This document shows, piece by piece, positions 1 to 8,234 of a stretch of DNA of 47,223 nucleotides; positions within the stretch are counted from its first letter, which is position 1; each line of letters starts with the position of its first letter. The notes beneath the pieces are model-generated. The model saw nothing but the letters and a program-made list of their open reading frames with translations, searched no databases and was not told where the DNA came from. Source of the DNA: Heliobacterium mobile (GTDB lineage: Bacteria; Bacillota; Desulfitobacteriia; Heliobacteriales; Heliobacteriaceae); NCBI RefSeq assembly GCF_009720735.1, contig NZ_WNKU01000025.1:1-47223 (forward strand), written 5' to 3'. Made by a program: the position numbers and the translations under genes.

Positions 1-567
<567 letters not shown>

Positions 568-942
568 AAATGTAGATAAGCTTGAGTCAAGCTCTGATTG
601 ATAAAATTTGTCCGTCCCGCTTGCGCGGGCCGAATTGACTTTAGTTTCGCACGCTTTTGCTTTAACAACTGTTTGATTTTCAAGGACCAAATTTTTCTTC
701 CCGTTTACCGGGGCGAGAACTATAATATCACGCCTGCAAAACTAAATCAACTGGTATTTTCAAGAAATTGTTTTGTTTTTCTTTAAAACCGATAGATTAG
801 TTCGCCTCTTAGATATCCATAAACGTGTAGTCCCTTTGCTGAAAGCAGGCTACTCACCTAAATCAGCTGCAACAGATAGATAGTTTATCAGTGAATACAC
901 TTAAAGTCAAATGGGATATTTTGGGACAACAAAGGCTTACGT
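568..942 (-). promoter_or_regulatory. rRNA operon promoter and leader
   Basis: On the minus strand there is a good sigma-A promoter: -35 TTGATT (745-750), a 17-base spacer and -10 TATTAT (722-727) preceded by TG (extended -10). The transcribed leader contains GGTCCTTGAAAATC near 679-692, which resembles the boxA-like leader element of Firmicutes rRNA operons. It also has two hairpins, CCCGC/GCGGG near 615-632 and GCTTGA/TCAAGC at 578-590, the latter close to the 16S start and possibly part of the processing stem. No protein gene or 5S rRNA is visible between 568 and 942. Confidence 0.8.
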
Positions 943-1736
943 TTAAGAATCTCCCGTCATCCCGCACAACCGCTGGAGAATATCTTCAGCCCGACGGACC
1001 ATATCGGGGCAACTGTCAAACAGCGGCTCTCCTTGTAGATCTGCCTGTACTGCCTCAGTGGTATAGGGGAATAGGCCAAGCAGCGGGATGTCTCCCAAGG
1101 CATCTTGAATGACCATGGGAGATACTTCGCCGACTTTGTTGGCCACGGCATAAACCTTTTTCACACCTAGATCTTTGGCCATATGGACGACCGATCGGGC
1201 TGTGGCAAAGCTGCGCTGTCCAGGTTCCACGACGACGATGAAAGCATCAACCCCTCTGGCCGTACCCCTTCCTAAATGCTCCAAACCGGCCTCCATATCG
1301 ACAACTAGAGCGTCACGATCATCCAGAACCAAATGCGAGAGCAGCGCCTTTAGCAGCGTACTTTCGGGACAATAACAACCAGCCCCCCACTCGGAGCAGC
1401 CCCCATCTGCAACAGCTTGATCCCTCGATAGGCGATTACGTACTTTTCCGGAATATCATCGACAGTCGGATTGAGGCTGAACCACTGCCCCGATGTACCC
1501 GGTTCCGCACCAGTTCTCTCTTTGATCAATCTCCGGTCTTGAGCGATCGTGATCGCCTTCGCCATTAAGTCCGGCGGAAATCCCAAGGCCATACCGAGGT
1601 TGGCATCGGGATCGGCATCGACAGCGAGCACCTTGTTTCCCTGATTGGCTAGGACATAGCAAAAGAGGGAGGCCAATGTGGTTTTCCCGACGCCGCCCTT
1701 GCCTGATATAGCGATTTTCAGTCCTTTTTGTCCCAC
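943..1736 (-). pseudogene. cooC: CooC-type nickel-insertion ATPase, frameshifted
   Basis: This is a MinD/SIMIBI-family P-loop ATPase of the CooC type, which helps insert nickel into carbon monoxide dehydrogenase. The GTG start at 1736 follows an AAGGAGGC site (1741-1748). The N-terminal half has the deviant Walker A GKGGVGKTT (residues 12-20) and VDADPDANL. The frame then ends early. In the next frame the sequence continues through GCYCPE (1363-1380), the CxC metal-binding motif expected of CooC, LLKALLSHLVLD, then MEAGLEHLGRGTA and ANKVGE, to a stop at 943. The break falls in a run of six C (G on the coding strand) at 1383-1388. One extra base restores a continuous protein of about 264 residues, normal for the family. 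No CODH gene is adjacent. It is either a one-base deletion, a slippage-controlled gene or a sequencing error. MinD-like proteins are the alternative, but the CxC favours CooC. Confidence 0.88.
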
Positions 1737-1939
1737 AAAAAAGCCTCCTTGATCCCATTGGTACGTGTAATGTCACTCGTTTAAGGTCCTCATTCTCTAG
1801 GAGGCCATCTTATTCCTTCCCAATATCTTGACAATCTTTCACCTACATCACCGTTTCGACAGAGTCTTTTCTTTCTATTGGACAGGCCTGCACTCAGTTG
1901 ATACAATTTTTATAGCTGTAATTAAAGGGGAAAAACCAA

Positions 1940-2809
1940 ATGGGAGCTTTGCTTCGGCCATTTATGAAATGGCCAGGAAACAAATATCAAATTCTTCATC
2001 ACATCCTCCAACGACTGCCTGCAGGTCGACGACTCGTAGAGCCTTTTGCCGGTTCCTGTGCCCTATCGCTGAATGCTCCCTTTGATAGCCATCTTGTATG
2101 TGATATCAATGCAGATCTAATCCATATGTACCAGTCACTGGTAGCCCAACCGGATGCCTTTATTGAAGATGTCCGGGCACTCTTTTGCCCGGAAAATAAC
2201 CAAGGGGAAACATATTATCATTTTCGGAATAAGTTCAACGAGACGGAAGATCCCTATGAACGAGCGCTGCTGCTCATTTACCTAAACCGCCATGGCTACA
2301 ACGGTCTCATGCGGTTCAATCAAAAAGGAAAATTCAATGTCCCCTTTGGCCGGTATACAAAGCCCTATTTCCCAGAGAAAGAGTTGCGGGCCTTCGTGGA
2401 GCGCCTTTCCCGGGCCGAATTTTTAGTGCTTAATTTCGAAGATGTCGAAGAGCTGGTTCAGCCGGGCGATGTTTGCTATATGGATCCCCCCTACCTGCCG
2501 CTTTCTTCGACGTCTAACTTCACGACCTATGCCACCAACGGCTTTTCCTTTGTCCAGCAAGAGAAACTCGCCCGCCTATGTGAACGATTGGCCCGAAAAG
2601 GGATCCCGGTCCTACTCTCGAACCACCACACCACAGAAGCTCGAGAGTTATATAGCGCCTCCGATATGCAGTTGATTCAGGTCCAACGCTTCATCAGCCG
2701 CGACGGAAACAATCGGAACAAGGTGGAGGAAGTGTTGGCCCTCTTCACGGGGGAAACGGTATCTGGGCAGGGAGGTGAACCCGGTGGTCAAAGGGGCGCT
2801 GCCTGGTAA
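1940..2809 (+). CDS. dam: DNA adenine methyltransferase (Dam/DpnM type)
   Basis: This is a 289-residue D12-class N6-adenine DNA methyltransferase. The AdoMet-binding motif is PFAGSCALSLN (FAGSC at residues 36-40, a variant of FxGxG). The catalytic motif IV is DPPY at 182-185. KWPGNK at 10-15 matches the KWAGGK signature of Dam proteins, and the length fits the family, whose best-known target is GATC. The ATG follows AAAGGGG at 1924-1930. The 3' end overlaps the next gene, a PD-(D/E)XK protein, so the pair looks like a type II restriction-modification cassette. GATC as the target is an inference from the family. GATC sites are still common in this window, which fits a methylated genome. An orphan Dam is the alternative. 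Confidence 0.88.
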   Translation: MGALLRPFMKWPGNKYQILHHILQRLPAGRRLVEPFAGSCALSLNAPFDSHLVCDINADLIHMYQSLVAQPDAFIEDVRALFCPENNQGETYYHFRNKFNETEDPYERALLLIYLNRHGYNGLMRFNQKGKFNVPFGRYTKPYFPEKELRAFVERLSRAEFLVLNFEDVEELVQPGDVCYMDPPYLPLSSTSNFTTYATNGFSFVQQEKLARLCERLARKGIPVLLSNHHTTEARELYSASDMQLIQVQRFISRDGNNRNKVEEVLALFTGETVSGQGGEPGGQRGAAW

Positions 2810-3326
2810 ATCGCAAGGCAACCAAACCAACAGCACCGGCAATACCTTGGAAAGTGTCGTGCTCAGTGTGCTTGGCAGCAAAGGTTTTGTTGCCGTCCGA
2901 TACCGTGACTACATATCCTATGTGGAACGGTTTGGACAAGCCGCCGCCGATGCGCACTATGGTCAGGAATTACTCTTCCAAAACGTACCGTACCGAAGTA
3001 TCTATGGACATAATGGCAATACGGAGTTTCTTCTTCGTTCCAGCTGTTGGAGTTGTCGCATCCGCATCGAATGCAAATGGCAACAAACCGCTGGCAGTGT
3101 CGATGAAAAGTACCCCTATTTATATCTAAACTGTCTAGAGGCCATGCTGGAAGAAGAGATTCTCATCTTGTTAGACGGCGGTGGCGCTAAACCCACTGCC
3201 GTGCACTGGCTCAAAGATGCCGCCCGGCAAAAACTCTATGCTGTTACGCCGGAACAGCAATCTAAAAACATTGAAGTGATGAACCTAGTCGAGTTTGTCA
3301 CATGGGCAAATAAACGGTTTCGCTAA
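2784..3326 (+). CDS. PD-(D/E)XK nuclease-like protein, putative restriction endonuclease
   Basis: This protein of 180 residues is encoded in a different frame and overlaps the methylase end by 26 bases. I chose the GTG at 2784 because GGAGG at 2771-2775 lies 8 bases upstream. The in-frame GTG at 2775 overlaps that site. The core ends in a beta strand IRIECKWQ (residues about 93-100), an (E)xK half of a PD-(D/E)XK active site. It is preceded by a CWSC pair and followed by a helix, YLNCLEAMLEEEILILLDGG, typical of such folds. Linkage and overlap with a Dam methylase suggest the cognate restriction enzyme. Similar nuclease-fold proteins also occur in phages without a methylase, so the role is inferred. 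A hairpin terminator follows at once. Confidence 0.68.
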   Translation: MVKGALPGKSQGNQTNSTGNTLESVVLSVLGSKGFVAVRYRDYISYVERFGQAAADAHYGQELLFQNVPYRSIYGHNGNTEFLLRSSCWSCRIRIECKWQQTAGSVDEKYPYLYLNCLEAMLEEEILILLDGGGAKPTAVHWLKDAARQKLYAVTPEQQSKNIEVMNLVEFVTWANKRFR

Positions 3327-3351
3327 GTCTGCTTCGGCAGGCTTTTTTCAT
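3327..3351 (+). terminator. rho-independent terminator of the RM pair
   Basis: GTCTGC and GCAGGC form a six-pair stem with a TTCG tetraloop directly after the stop codon, followed by TTTTTT. It may also stop the small leftward gene at 3381-3488. Confidence 0.75.
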
Positions 3352-3380
3352 TTGTCGGTAGTATGGTCGGGTCATCTATT

Positions 3381-3488
3381 TTAGAAGAATGCTATCCAAA
3401 TGCCACCGATAATGATCCCCCATACTGGTACGCTCAGCAGTACCGCTACCAACAGACCTTTAAAAAAGGCCATCGGGAAATCTTCCAT
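3381..3488 (-). CDS. 35-residue single-pass membrane protein
   Basis: This small gene is read on the minus strand. The ATG at 3488 follows AGGAG (about 3497-3501) by eight bases, and the stop TAA is at 3381-3383. The product starts MEDFPMAFFKG and is then a continuous hydrophobic segment of about 24 residues (LLVAVLLSV, PVWGIIIGGIWIAFF), so it should be a single transmembrane peptide with an acidic N-terminus. I do not recognise the family. The start region lies inside the hairpin at 3469-3531: the ribosome binding site is in its loop and the start codon in its stem. It faces the RM cassette and is upstream of no other gene. A toxin-like or regulatory micro-protein is possible but is not shown by the sequence. 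Confidence 0.62.
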   Translation of the reverse strand: MEDFPMAFFKGLLVAVLLSVPVWGIIIGGIWIAFF

Positions 3489-3531
3489 ACTTCACACTCC
3501 TGGAATGAAGTATGGACGGGTGCCCGATGGC
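3469..3531 (-). promoter_or_regulatory. Two-part inverted repeat over the start of the micro-protein gene
   Basis: GCCATCGGG (3469-3477) pairs with CCCGATGGC (3523-3531), and CCATACTTCA (3485-3494) pairs with TGAAGTATGG (3506-3515). Both stems are perfect (9 and 10 pairs), separated by a 7+7 internal loop and closed by an 11-base loop. In the minus-strand RNA the loop shows AGGAG, while the ATG and first codons are paired. No U tract follows, so a terminator is unlikely. Confidence 0.75.
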
Positions 3532-3572
3532 ATAAACCTTCAAAGCAGTACGACAACGTACAATAACAAATC

Positions 3573-4418
3573 TTAACTTTTCCGTTCATATCCCAAACTA
3601 TCCAACAACAGATCTAACGCTCGCTTTGCTTGGATATTCATCTGTGCCATCATCGCTTGAGCGACCTGGGCCAAGATACTATGACGGGTATACTCGAGCA
3701 TCATTTGTGCGATATCGGCATCCCGTATACGTGATTCGGCAGCAGTGAGGTTTTCTGCCGAGGTCGTGAGGTTATCAATGGTATATTCTAAACGATTTTG
3801 CACAGCACCTAAAAGACCCCTTCGGGAAGAAACCTTCCCAATAGCACCATCTACGATGTCCAGGGCGTCACTAGCCCCTTCTGGAGTTTGAAGTTTTGCG
3901 AGGAGACTATCCAGGCCTAGCGTAGATTTATCGTTAGACCCTATGCTTAAATCCATAGACTGCCCCGTGTTGGCTCCGATTTGAAAATGTTTATTCTGAA
4001 AAGAGCCGTCCAATAACTTAATCGTATTAAACTCTGTTTGGTTTGCGATATCATTAATTCCCTTCAGAAGCTGATCCACTTCATCGGTAATCGCTTGGCG
4101 TTCGAGGGATGTGAGAGTTCCGTTTCCTGCTTGAACAGTTAATTCACGGATCCGCTGCAGCATGTCATGAGTCTCATTAAGTGCCCCTTCCGCCGTTTGT
4201 ACAAGCGATATTGCATCTTGTGCATTACGTGCAGCCATATTTAGCCCTCGGATCTGAGCACGCATCTTTTCCGAGATTGCCAACCCCGCGGGATCGTCAG
4301 CAGCCGTCAAGATACGCTGACCCGAGGATATTCGAGCTATATAGTATCCTTGCATTTTCACATGATAATTGTAATATCGACATGCCTGTCTAGCACCCTG
4401 AAAGTAAAGGTTGAACAT
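3573..4418 (-). CDS. hag: Flagellin
   Basis: This is a short flagellin of 281 residues, the filament subunit exported by the flagellar type III system. It has the conserved N-terminal D0/D1 core (ISSGQRILTAADDPAGLAISEKMRAQIRGL is recognisable across residues 31-60) and the C-terminal core (ESRIRDADIAQMM, then ILAQVAQAMMAQMN). The variable central domains are almost absent. I take the ATG at 4418 because it leaves exactly 33 residues up to SSG, as in typical flagellins. A GTG at 4451, nine bases after AAGGAT, would add 11 residues. The first 25 residues are unusual (FNLYFQGARQACRYYNYHVKM) and lack the common INxN start. A sigma-28-like promoter lies upstream. No other flagellar gene is adjacent. 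Confidence 0.88.
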   Translation of the reverse strand: MFNLYFQGARQACRYYNYHVKMQGYYIARISSGQRILTAADDPAGLAISEKMRAQIRGLNMAARNAQDAISLVQTAEGALNETHDMLQRIRELTVQAGNGTLTSLERQAITDEVDQLLKGINDIANQTEFNTIKLLDGSFQNKHFQIGANTGQSMDLSIGSNDKSTLGLDSLLAKLQTPEGASDALDIVDGAIGKVSSRRGLLGAVQNRLEYTIDNLTTSAENLTAAESRIRDADIAQMMLEYTRHSILAQVAQAMMAQMNIQAKRALDLLLDSLGYERKS

Positions 4419-4437
4419 GAAGCAACCCCATTTCGAA

Positions 4438-4452
4438 GGTGTCCATGACACC
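4438..4452. repeat. Perfect short inverted repeat at the flagellin leader
   Basis: GGTGTC and GACACC are separated by CAT. In the flagellin mRNA this forms a small hairpin that would overlap the alternative GTG start at 4451 and end about 20 bases before the ATG at 4418. It could be an operator or a translational hairpin. Confidence 0.45.
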
Positions 4453-4472
4453 GAAGATTATCCTTATACATA

Positions 4473-4500
4473 GTATCGACAGAAACACTTCGTGGCTTTA
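4473..4500 (-). promoter_or_regulatory. Sigma-28 (SigD/FliA)-type promoter of flagellin
   Basis: On the minus strand TAAA (4497-4500) is followed after 16 bases by GTCGATAC (4473-4480), close to the TAAA-N15/16-GCCGATAA consensus. It lies 55 bases upstream of the preferred flagellin start, which is where such a promoter is expected. Confidence 0.65.
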
Positions 4501-4694
4501 CTGCATCTGGTGCCAAAAGGGATATTGACGCAGTTAGTCGCCCTAATCTGCCCCACAGGTAAGATAAGGGCTTCTTTTATAGCGCTCCAGCGTTGATACA
4601 CTTTGTAATTTACCTCACTAAATAGTCTTTCCTTGCCGCCATCCCCATTTATTGTTTAGAATTGTATTATGAACGTATCCAGGAGGTTAAGGAA

Positions 4695-5648
4695 TTGAAC
4701 AACACCGACAAGGTTTTCCTGTCCAAAAAATCTACACTACAATTTCCCATTGTCATCGCAAACATCGCTATGCTAATAGCAGTACTCTTTTGGGGACTTT
4801 CTTTTATCAGCATCAAAGAGGCGGTTGCCGAGGTGCCGCCGATCACTTTAGCCTTGCTCCGGTTTGTGATCGCTTCGATCTTGTTATGGATTGTGGTAAA
4901 AATTAGCGAGCCCGCTACGCGGCTCGAGAAGTCGGACCGAATCCCCATGCTCGGTGCCGGTGCCATGGGTATTACACTTTATTTCTTCTTCGAAAACAGC
5001 GGTATTAAACTGACGACCGCCTCCAACGCTTCCTTGATCACCTCTATCGTTCCGGTCCTCGCCATCATCATGGATATCGTCATATACAAAACCCGCGTCT
5101 CCCTCATTCAAAGCATCGCGATCATAGCCTCATTATTAGGTACATATCTCTCGGTCACCGCAAACGGGCAAGTCGACTTTACATCCAATACTTTTCTCGG
5201 CAACCTGCTCGTTTTAGGTGCCATGGTCTCCTGGGCTGTCTATACGATGCAAAACAAGTCTCTTTCTCTCAAATACTCCGGCTTGTATCTCACCATGATT
5301 CAGACCCTTTTGGGCACTGCCCTCTTATTCCCCTTATCGCTGCTCGAACGGAACGAGTGGCAGCCTTTTTCTTATGTCGCTTTTGGTCACATTTTGTTTC
5401 TTGCCGTGCTCTGCTCGGCTGCCTGTTATTTTCTCTATAATTACGCCTTACCCAAGTTGGATGTGACCGTAACGACGCTGTACTTAAATCTGATTCCCAT
5501 CGTCGGAGTGTTCGGAGGCTATGTCTATCTCAACGAGACCATCATTCCCATCCAACTGGTTGGCGGTGTCATCATCATCATCTCCATTTTACTGGTGACC
5601 TGGGAAAAGACCTTTCGGAAAAAGACTCGTTCATTGCAAGCGGATTAA
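4695..5648 (+). CDS. DMT-superfamily (EamA) transporter
   Basis: This is a 317-residue polytopic membrane protein with two tandem EamA halves and about ten hydrophobic segments. The first half begins AMLIAVLFWGLSFISIKEA, the usual N-terminal signature of EamA drug/metabolite transporters. The second begins NLLVLGAMVSWAVYTMQNK. The start is taken as TTG at 4695, nine bases after AGGAGG (4681-4686); an upstream TTG at 4662 has no such site. Family members export amino acids, nucleosides or drugs, and the substrate here cannot be read from sequence. The C-terminus is basic and cytoplasmic. It stands alone and ends before the bidirectional hairpin at 5812-5856. Confidence 0.85.
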   Translation: MNNTDKVFLSKKSTLQFPIVIANIAMLIAVLFWGLSFISIKEAVAEVPPITLALLRFVIASILLWIVVKISEPATRLEKSDRIPMLGAGAMGITLYFFFENSGIKLTTASNASLITSIVPVLAIIMDIVIYKTRVSLIQSIAIIASLLGTYLSVTANGQVDFTSNTFLGNLLVLGAMVSWAVYTMQNKSLSLKYSGLYLTMIQTLLGTALLFPLSLLERNEWQPFSYVAFGHILFLAVLCSAACYFLYNYALPKLDVTVTTLYLNLIPIVGVFGGYVYLNETIIPIQLVGGVIIIISILLVTWEKTFRKKTRSLQAD

Positions 5649-5811
5649 ATTTATCATCATGATGATGTCGGTAAGACGCAGTTTATAAGCGTTAGTAAAC
5701 TTTCAAGATTCAAGGATAAACGGGGAAAGAAATATACCATTATCATTCGCTCTTGGGAAACCAATTGGCTTGAATTGACCATCTATTTCGCCTTTCCCCA
5801 AGCAAAGGAGT

Positions 5812-5856
5812 AAAAATACCCCGCTCATCCTTGAAGGACGGCGAGGCATTTTATTT
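5812..5856. terminator. Bidirectional hairpin terminator
   Basis: Stem TCCTT/AAGGA is extended by GC-rich flanks (CCCCGC with GCGAGG), with an A run on the left and a T run on the right. It lies between the convergent EamA gene and the CoA-binding gene and can serve both. Confidence 0.65.
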
Positions 5857-5918
5857 TCAACTACCTTTAGAATCAATCCTTTAAAATAAACCATCTTTTA
5901 AATCAAATAAATCTCGAA

Positions 5919-6302
5919 TCAACTGTGGAGCGCATAGACACAAGCGTTATGGAGCACCTTCATGCCTGCCTTCTCGGCCACTTCTACAGCTTCAGCACTA
6001 TCGGCCCCCGGTTGAAACCAGGCATAAGTGATTCCCAGTTTACTGCTTTCCTCGGCCAGCTTCCGACTCACTTCCGGTGGCGTCACCAGGTTGATGACCT
6101 GTGGAATTTGCGGCAAGTCTTTGAGTTCCGGGTAGGTCCGATCGCCATCGACCTCTTTTACAGCCTTGTTGAGCGCATAAACAGTGTAGCCTTTGTTTTT
6201 TAGCTTGCGGTAAATCTTATAGGCCCATTTTTCTTCGTTCCGAAAAGAACCGGCCACGACCCAGACTTTCTGTTCGAGCATGGATGTAATCAAGTCTTCC
6301 AT
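5919..6302 (-). CDS. CoA-binding domain protein (YccU type)
   Basis: This 127-residue protein consists of one Rossmann-like CoA_binding_2 domain. The motifs are VWVVAGSFRNEEKWAYKIYRKLKNKGY-like at residues 14-40 (the family usually has VVGaS.. here), then VYALNK, INLVTPPE and WFQPGADSAEAVEVAEKAGMKVLHNACV. The family is thought to bind CoA or related nucleotides, but a precise role is unknown. I use the ATG at 6302, nine bases downstream of GAGGTG. An open frame extends 45 codons further but has no ribosome site or homology. It is a monocistronic gene facing the EamA gene. Confidence 0.82.
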   Translation of the reverse strand: MEDLITSMLEQKVWVVAGSFRNEEKWAYKIYRKLKNKGYTVYALNKAVKEVDGDRTYPELKDLPQIPQVINLVTPPEVSRKLAEESSKLGITYAWFQPGADSAEAVEVAEKAGMKVLHNACVYALHS

Positions 6303-6575
6303 CGCACACACCTCAGTAAAATTTTGCATTCTCTGTTTATCATAACAGCAAAGGACTTTCCTGGTAAGTTTATCCAAGCCAAAAATCTTTAAGATATAGG
6401 TTCCAACGAATGATTTTTCTCCCCTTAAAATCCCCAAAAGGGAGCATCCTTATCGTTCCACTTTGAAGAGACATGCCAAAAAAGCGGGTTTCAGTTATTG
6501 TCCGTAAACAGTCCTCTTCCATTCATACGATGGCCAAAAGAATTATACCGAGAACCTGTCAAAAGGGAGTTTAGT

Positions 6576-6614
6576 AAAGGGGCTATTAGAATTTTACGCT
6601 CTAATAGCCCCTTT
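6576..6614. terminator. Strong 15-bp hairpin terminator after metY
   Basis: AAAGGGGCTATTAGA (6576-6590) pairs perfectly with TCTAATAGCCCCTTT (6600-6614). It sits 14 bases past the metY stop and has T-rich flanks on both sides. Confidence 0.85.
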
Positions 6615-6628
6615 CTTTGTGACTTTTA

Positions 6629-7903
6629 CTAAATCGCCTTCGCTGCAGCTAGCGCTTGGTCTAGATCTTCGATAATATCATCCACGTTCTCCAGTCCGAC
6701 AGAGAGTCGAATCATCCCGGGAGTGATCCCGGCCGCTAAGAGTTGTTCATCGGTGAGTTGCCGATGGGTCGCACTAGCCGGATGAAGAACACAGGTCCGG
6801 ATGTCTGCCACGTGGACAACGTTAGAGGCGAGTTTCAAGCTATCCATGAATGTAATCGCCTTTTCTCTTCCGCCCTTAATGGAAAAGGAGATCACTCCGC
6901 TGCAACCTAATGGGAGATATTTTTTCTGCAGTTCATGATATTTATTTCCCTCTAATATAGGGTAGTTGACGAACTCGATATCTTCACACTGGTTTAGATA
7001 TCGAGCGACTTTTTCGGCGTTTCGGCAGTGTTTTTCCATCCGGACGGCGAGCGTTTCCAGGCCCAGATTGAGCAAAAAGGCGGCGTTCGCCGACGGATAG
7101 GTTCCAAAGTCTCTCATGAGCTGAACTCTCGCTTTGACGATATATGCGGCTGCGCCAAAGTCTTTGGTATAGGTCACTCCGTGATAGGATTGATCCGGTT
7201 CCGTAAACTCTGGAAACTTACCATTGGTCCAATCGAATTTTCCACTGTCGACGATCACCCCGCCCACTTGAATGGCATGTCCATCCATATACTTAGTGGT
7301 CGAGTGGATCACAATGTCTGCGCCATATTCAATGGGTCTGCAGAGAATCGGCGTCGCAAAAGTATTATCGATGATCAGCGGCACCCCGTTGGCATGGGCA
7401 ATGCGAGCAAATTTCTCGATATCCAATACAGCCAATGCCGGGTTGGCGATGGTTTCGCCGAAGACAGCTTTCGTATTGGGGCGAAACTCTTTTTGGATCT
7501 CCTCTTCGGAGGCGTCAGCATCGACGAAGGTGCATTCAACGCCCAGCTTTTTGAGGGTTACGGCGAAGAGATTGATCGTTCCGCCGTAAATAGTGGAGGC
7601 GCTGATAAAATGGTCTCCCGATTTCATGATGTTCAGCAAACTGATCAAAGAGGCCGCCTGTCCCGATGTTGTGCATAATGCACCGACGCCGCCTTCTAAT
7701 GCAGCAATCTTTTCTTCTACGGCTGCCACGGTGGGGTTGGAGATCCGTGAGTACATATGTCCTTCCGCGGTGAGGTCAAAGAGCTTGCCAATATGTTCTG
7801 TGGAGTCATAGGTATATGTAGTGCTTTGGTAAATCGGCAGCGCTCTCGGCTCGCCGTTTCCTGGCTTGTATCCCTCGTGTAAGCATTTCGTTTCGATTTT
7901 CAT
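6629..7903 (-). CDS. metY: O-acetylhomoserine sulfhydrylase
   Basis: This is a 424-residue Cys/Met metabolism PLP enzyme that makes homocysteine (or methionine) from O-acetylhomoserine and sulfide or a thiol. Diagnostic features are the start IETKCLHEGY, YSRISNPT at 51-58, and GALCTTSGQAA. The PLP lysine is K204 in IHSTTKYMDGH, and the C-terminus has HPASATHRQLT and RLSVGLENVDD. The length of about 425 and the KFPEFTEPDQSYHG insert distinguish MetY from cystathionine synthases and lyases of about 380 residues. The ATG is preceded by GGAGGTAAAAG. No S-box riboswitch is visible in the short upstream region. It is a single-gene unit. Confidence 0.93.
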   Translation of the reverse strand: MKIETKCLHEGYKPGNGEPRALPIYQSTTYTYDSTEHIGKLFDLTAEGHMYSRISNPTVAAVEEKIAALEGGVGALCTTSGQAASLISLLNIMKSGDHFISASTIYGGTINLFAVTLKKLGVECTFVDADASEEEIQKEFRPNTKAVFGETIANPALAVLDIEKFARIAHANGVPLIIDNTFATPILCRPIEYGADIVIHSTTKYMDGHAIQVGGVIVDSGKFDWTNGKFPEFTEPDQSYHGVTYTKDFGAAAYIVKARVQLMRDFGTYPSANAAFLLNLGLETLAVRMEKHCRNAEKVARYLNQCEDIEFVNYPILEGNKYHELQKKYLPLGCSGVISFSIKGGREKAITFMDSLKLASNVVHVADIRTCVLHPASATHRQLTDEQLLAAGITPGMIRLSVGLENVDDIIEDLDQALAAAKAI

Positions 7904-8122
7904 CTTTTACCTCCATAGATTCAAAATTAGTGACTGCGGTTGCTTGACAAATTAACCCCCTTCCTAGAAAGACTACGCAGAAGAGGGCGAAAATTCCGAA
8001 GATACCAATTTGGAGATAATTATACCTCCCCCTAAATGAGAATACAATCCGAACGCTCCCATTTATACTGTCGCTATATTTTGCGAAGATACCCAGTTGT
8101 TTTTTATCGAAATAATAGCAAA

Positions 8123-8158
8123 GGGGTTTTGCCTCTTCGCGAAGAGACAAAACCCCTA
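8123..8158. terminator. 18-bp near-perfect palindrome, probable terminator
   Basis: AGGGGTTTTG, then CTCTTCG, pairs with CGAAGAG, then CAAAACCCCT, with one C/A mismatch and no loop beyond the centre. It lies 77 bases downstream of the leftward surface-protein gene and upstream of metY. The T run is weak on both sides, so termination is likely but not certain. Confidence 0.55.
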
Positions 8159-8234
8159 GAACGCCGGATAGGCCTCTCTGATTTCGAGTTGAACGCTTTA
8201 CTGAGTCATGAAGTACATAATGCTGTTTTCGATT

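Noticed and set aside
3363-3566. 67-codon plus-strand frame
   Set aside because: It is the antisense of the better supported micro-protein and hairpin; it has no ribosome site and no domain.
5703-5894. 63-codon minus-strand frame
   Set aside because: It contains the bidirectional terminator and has no ribosome site, so it is not a gene.
7904-8122. SAM (S-box) riboswitch upstream of metY
   Set aside because: I looked for the S-box core and antiterminator and found neither; only a ribosome site is clear.
7806-8150. 114-codon frame upstream of and into metY
   Set aside because: Its second half is metY read in another frame and the first has no homology or ribosome site.
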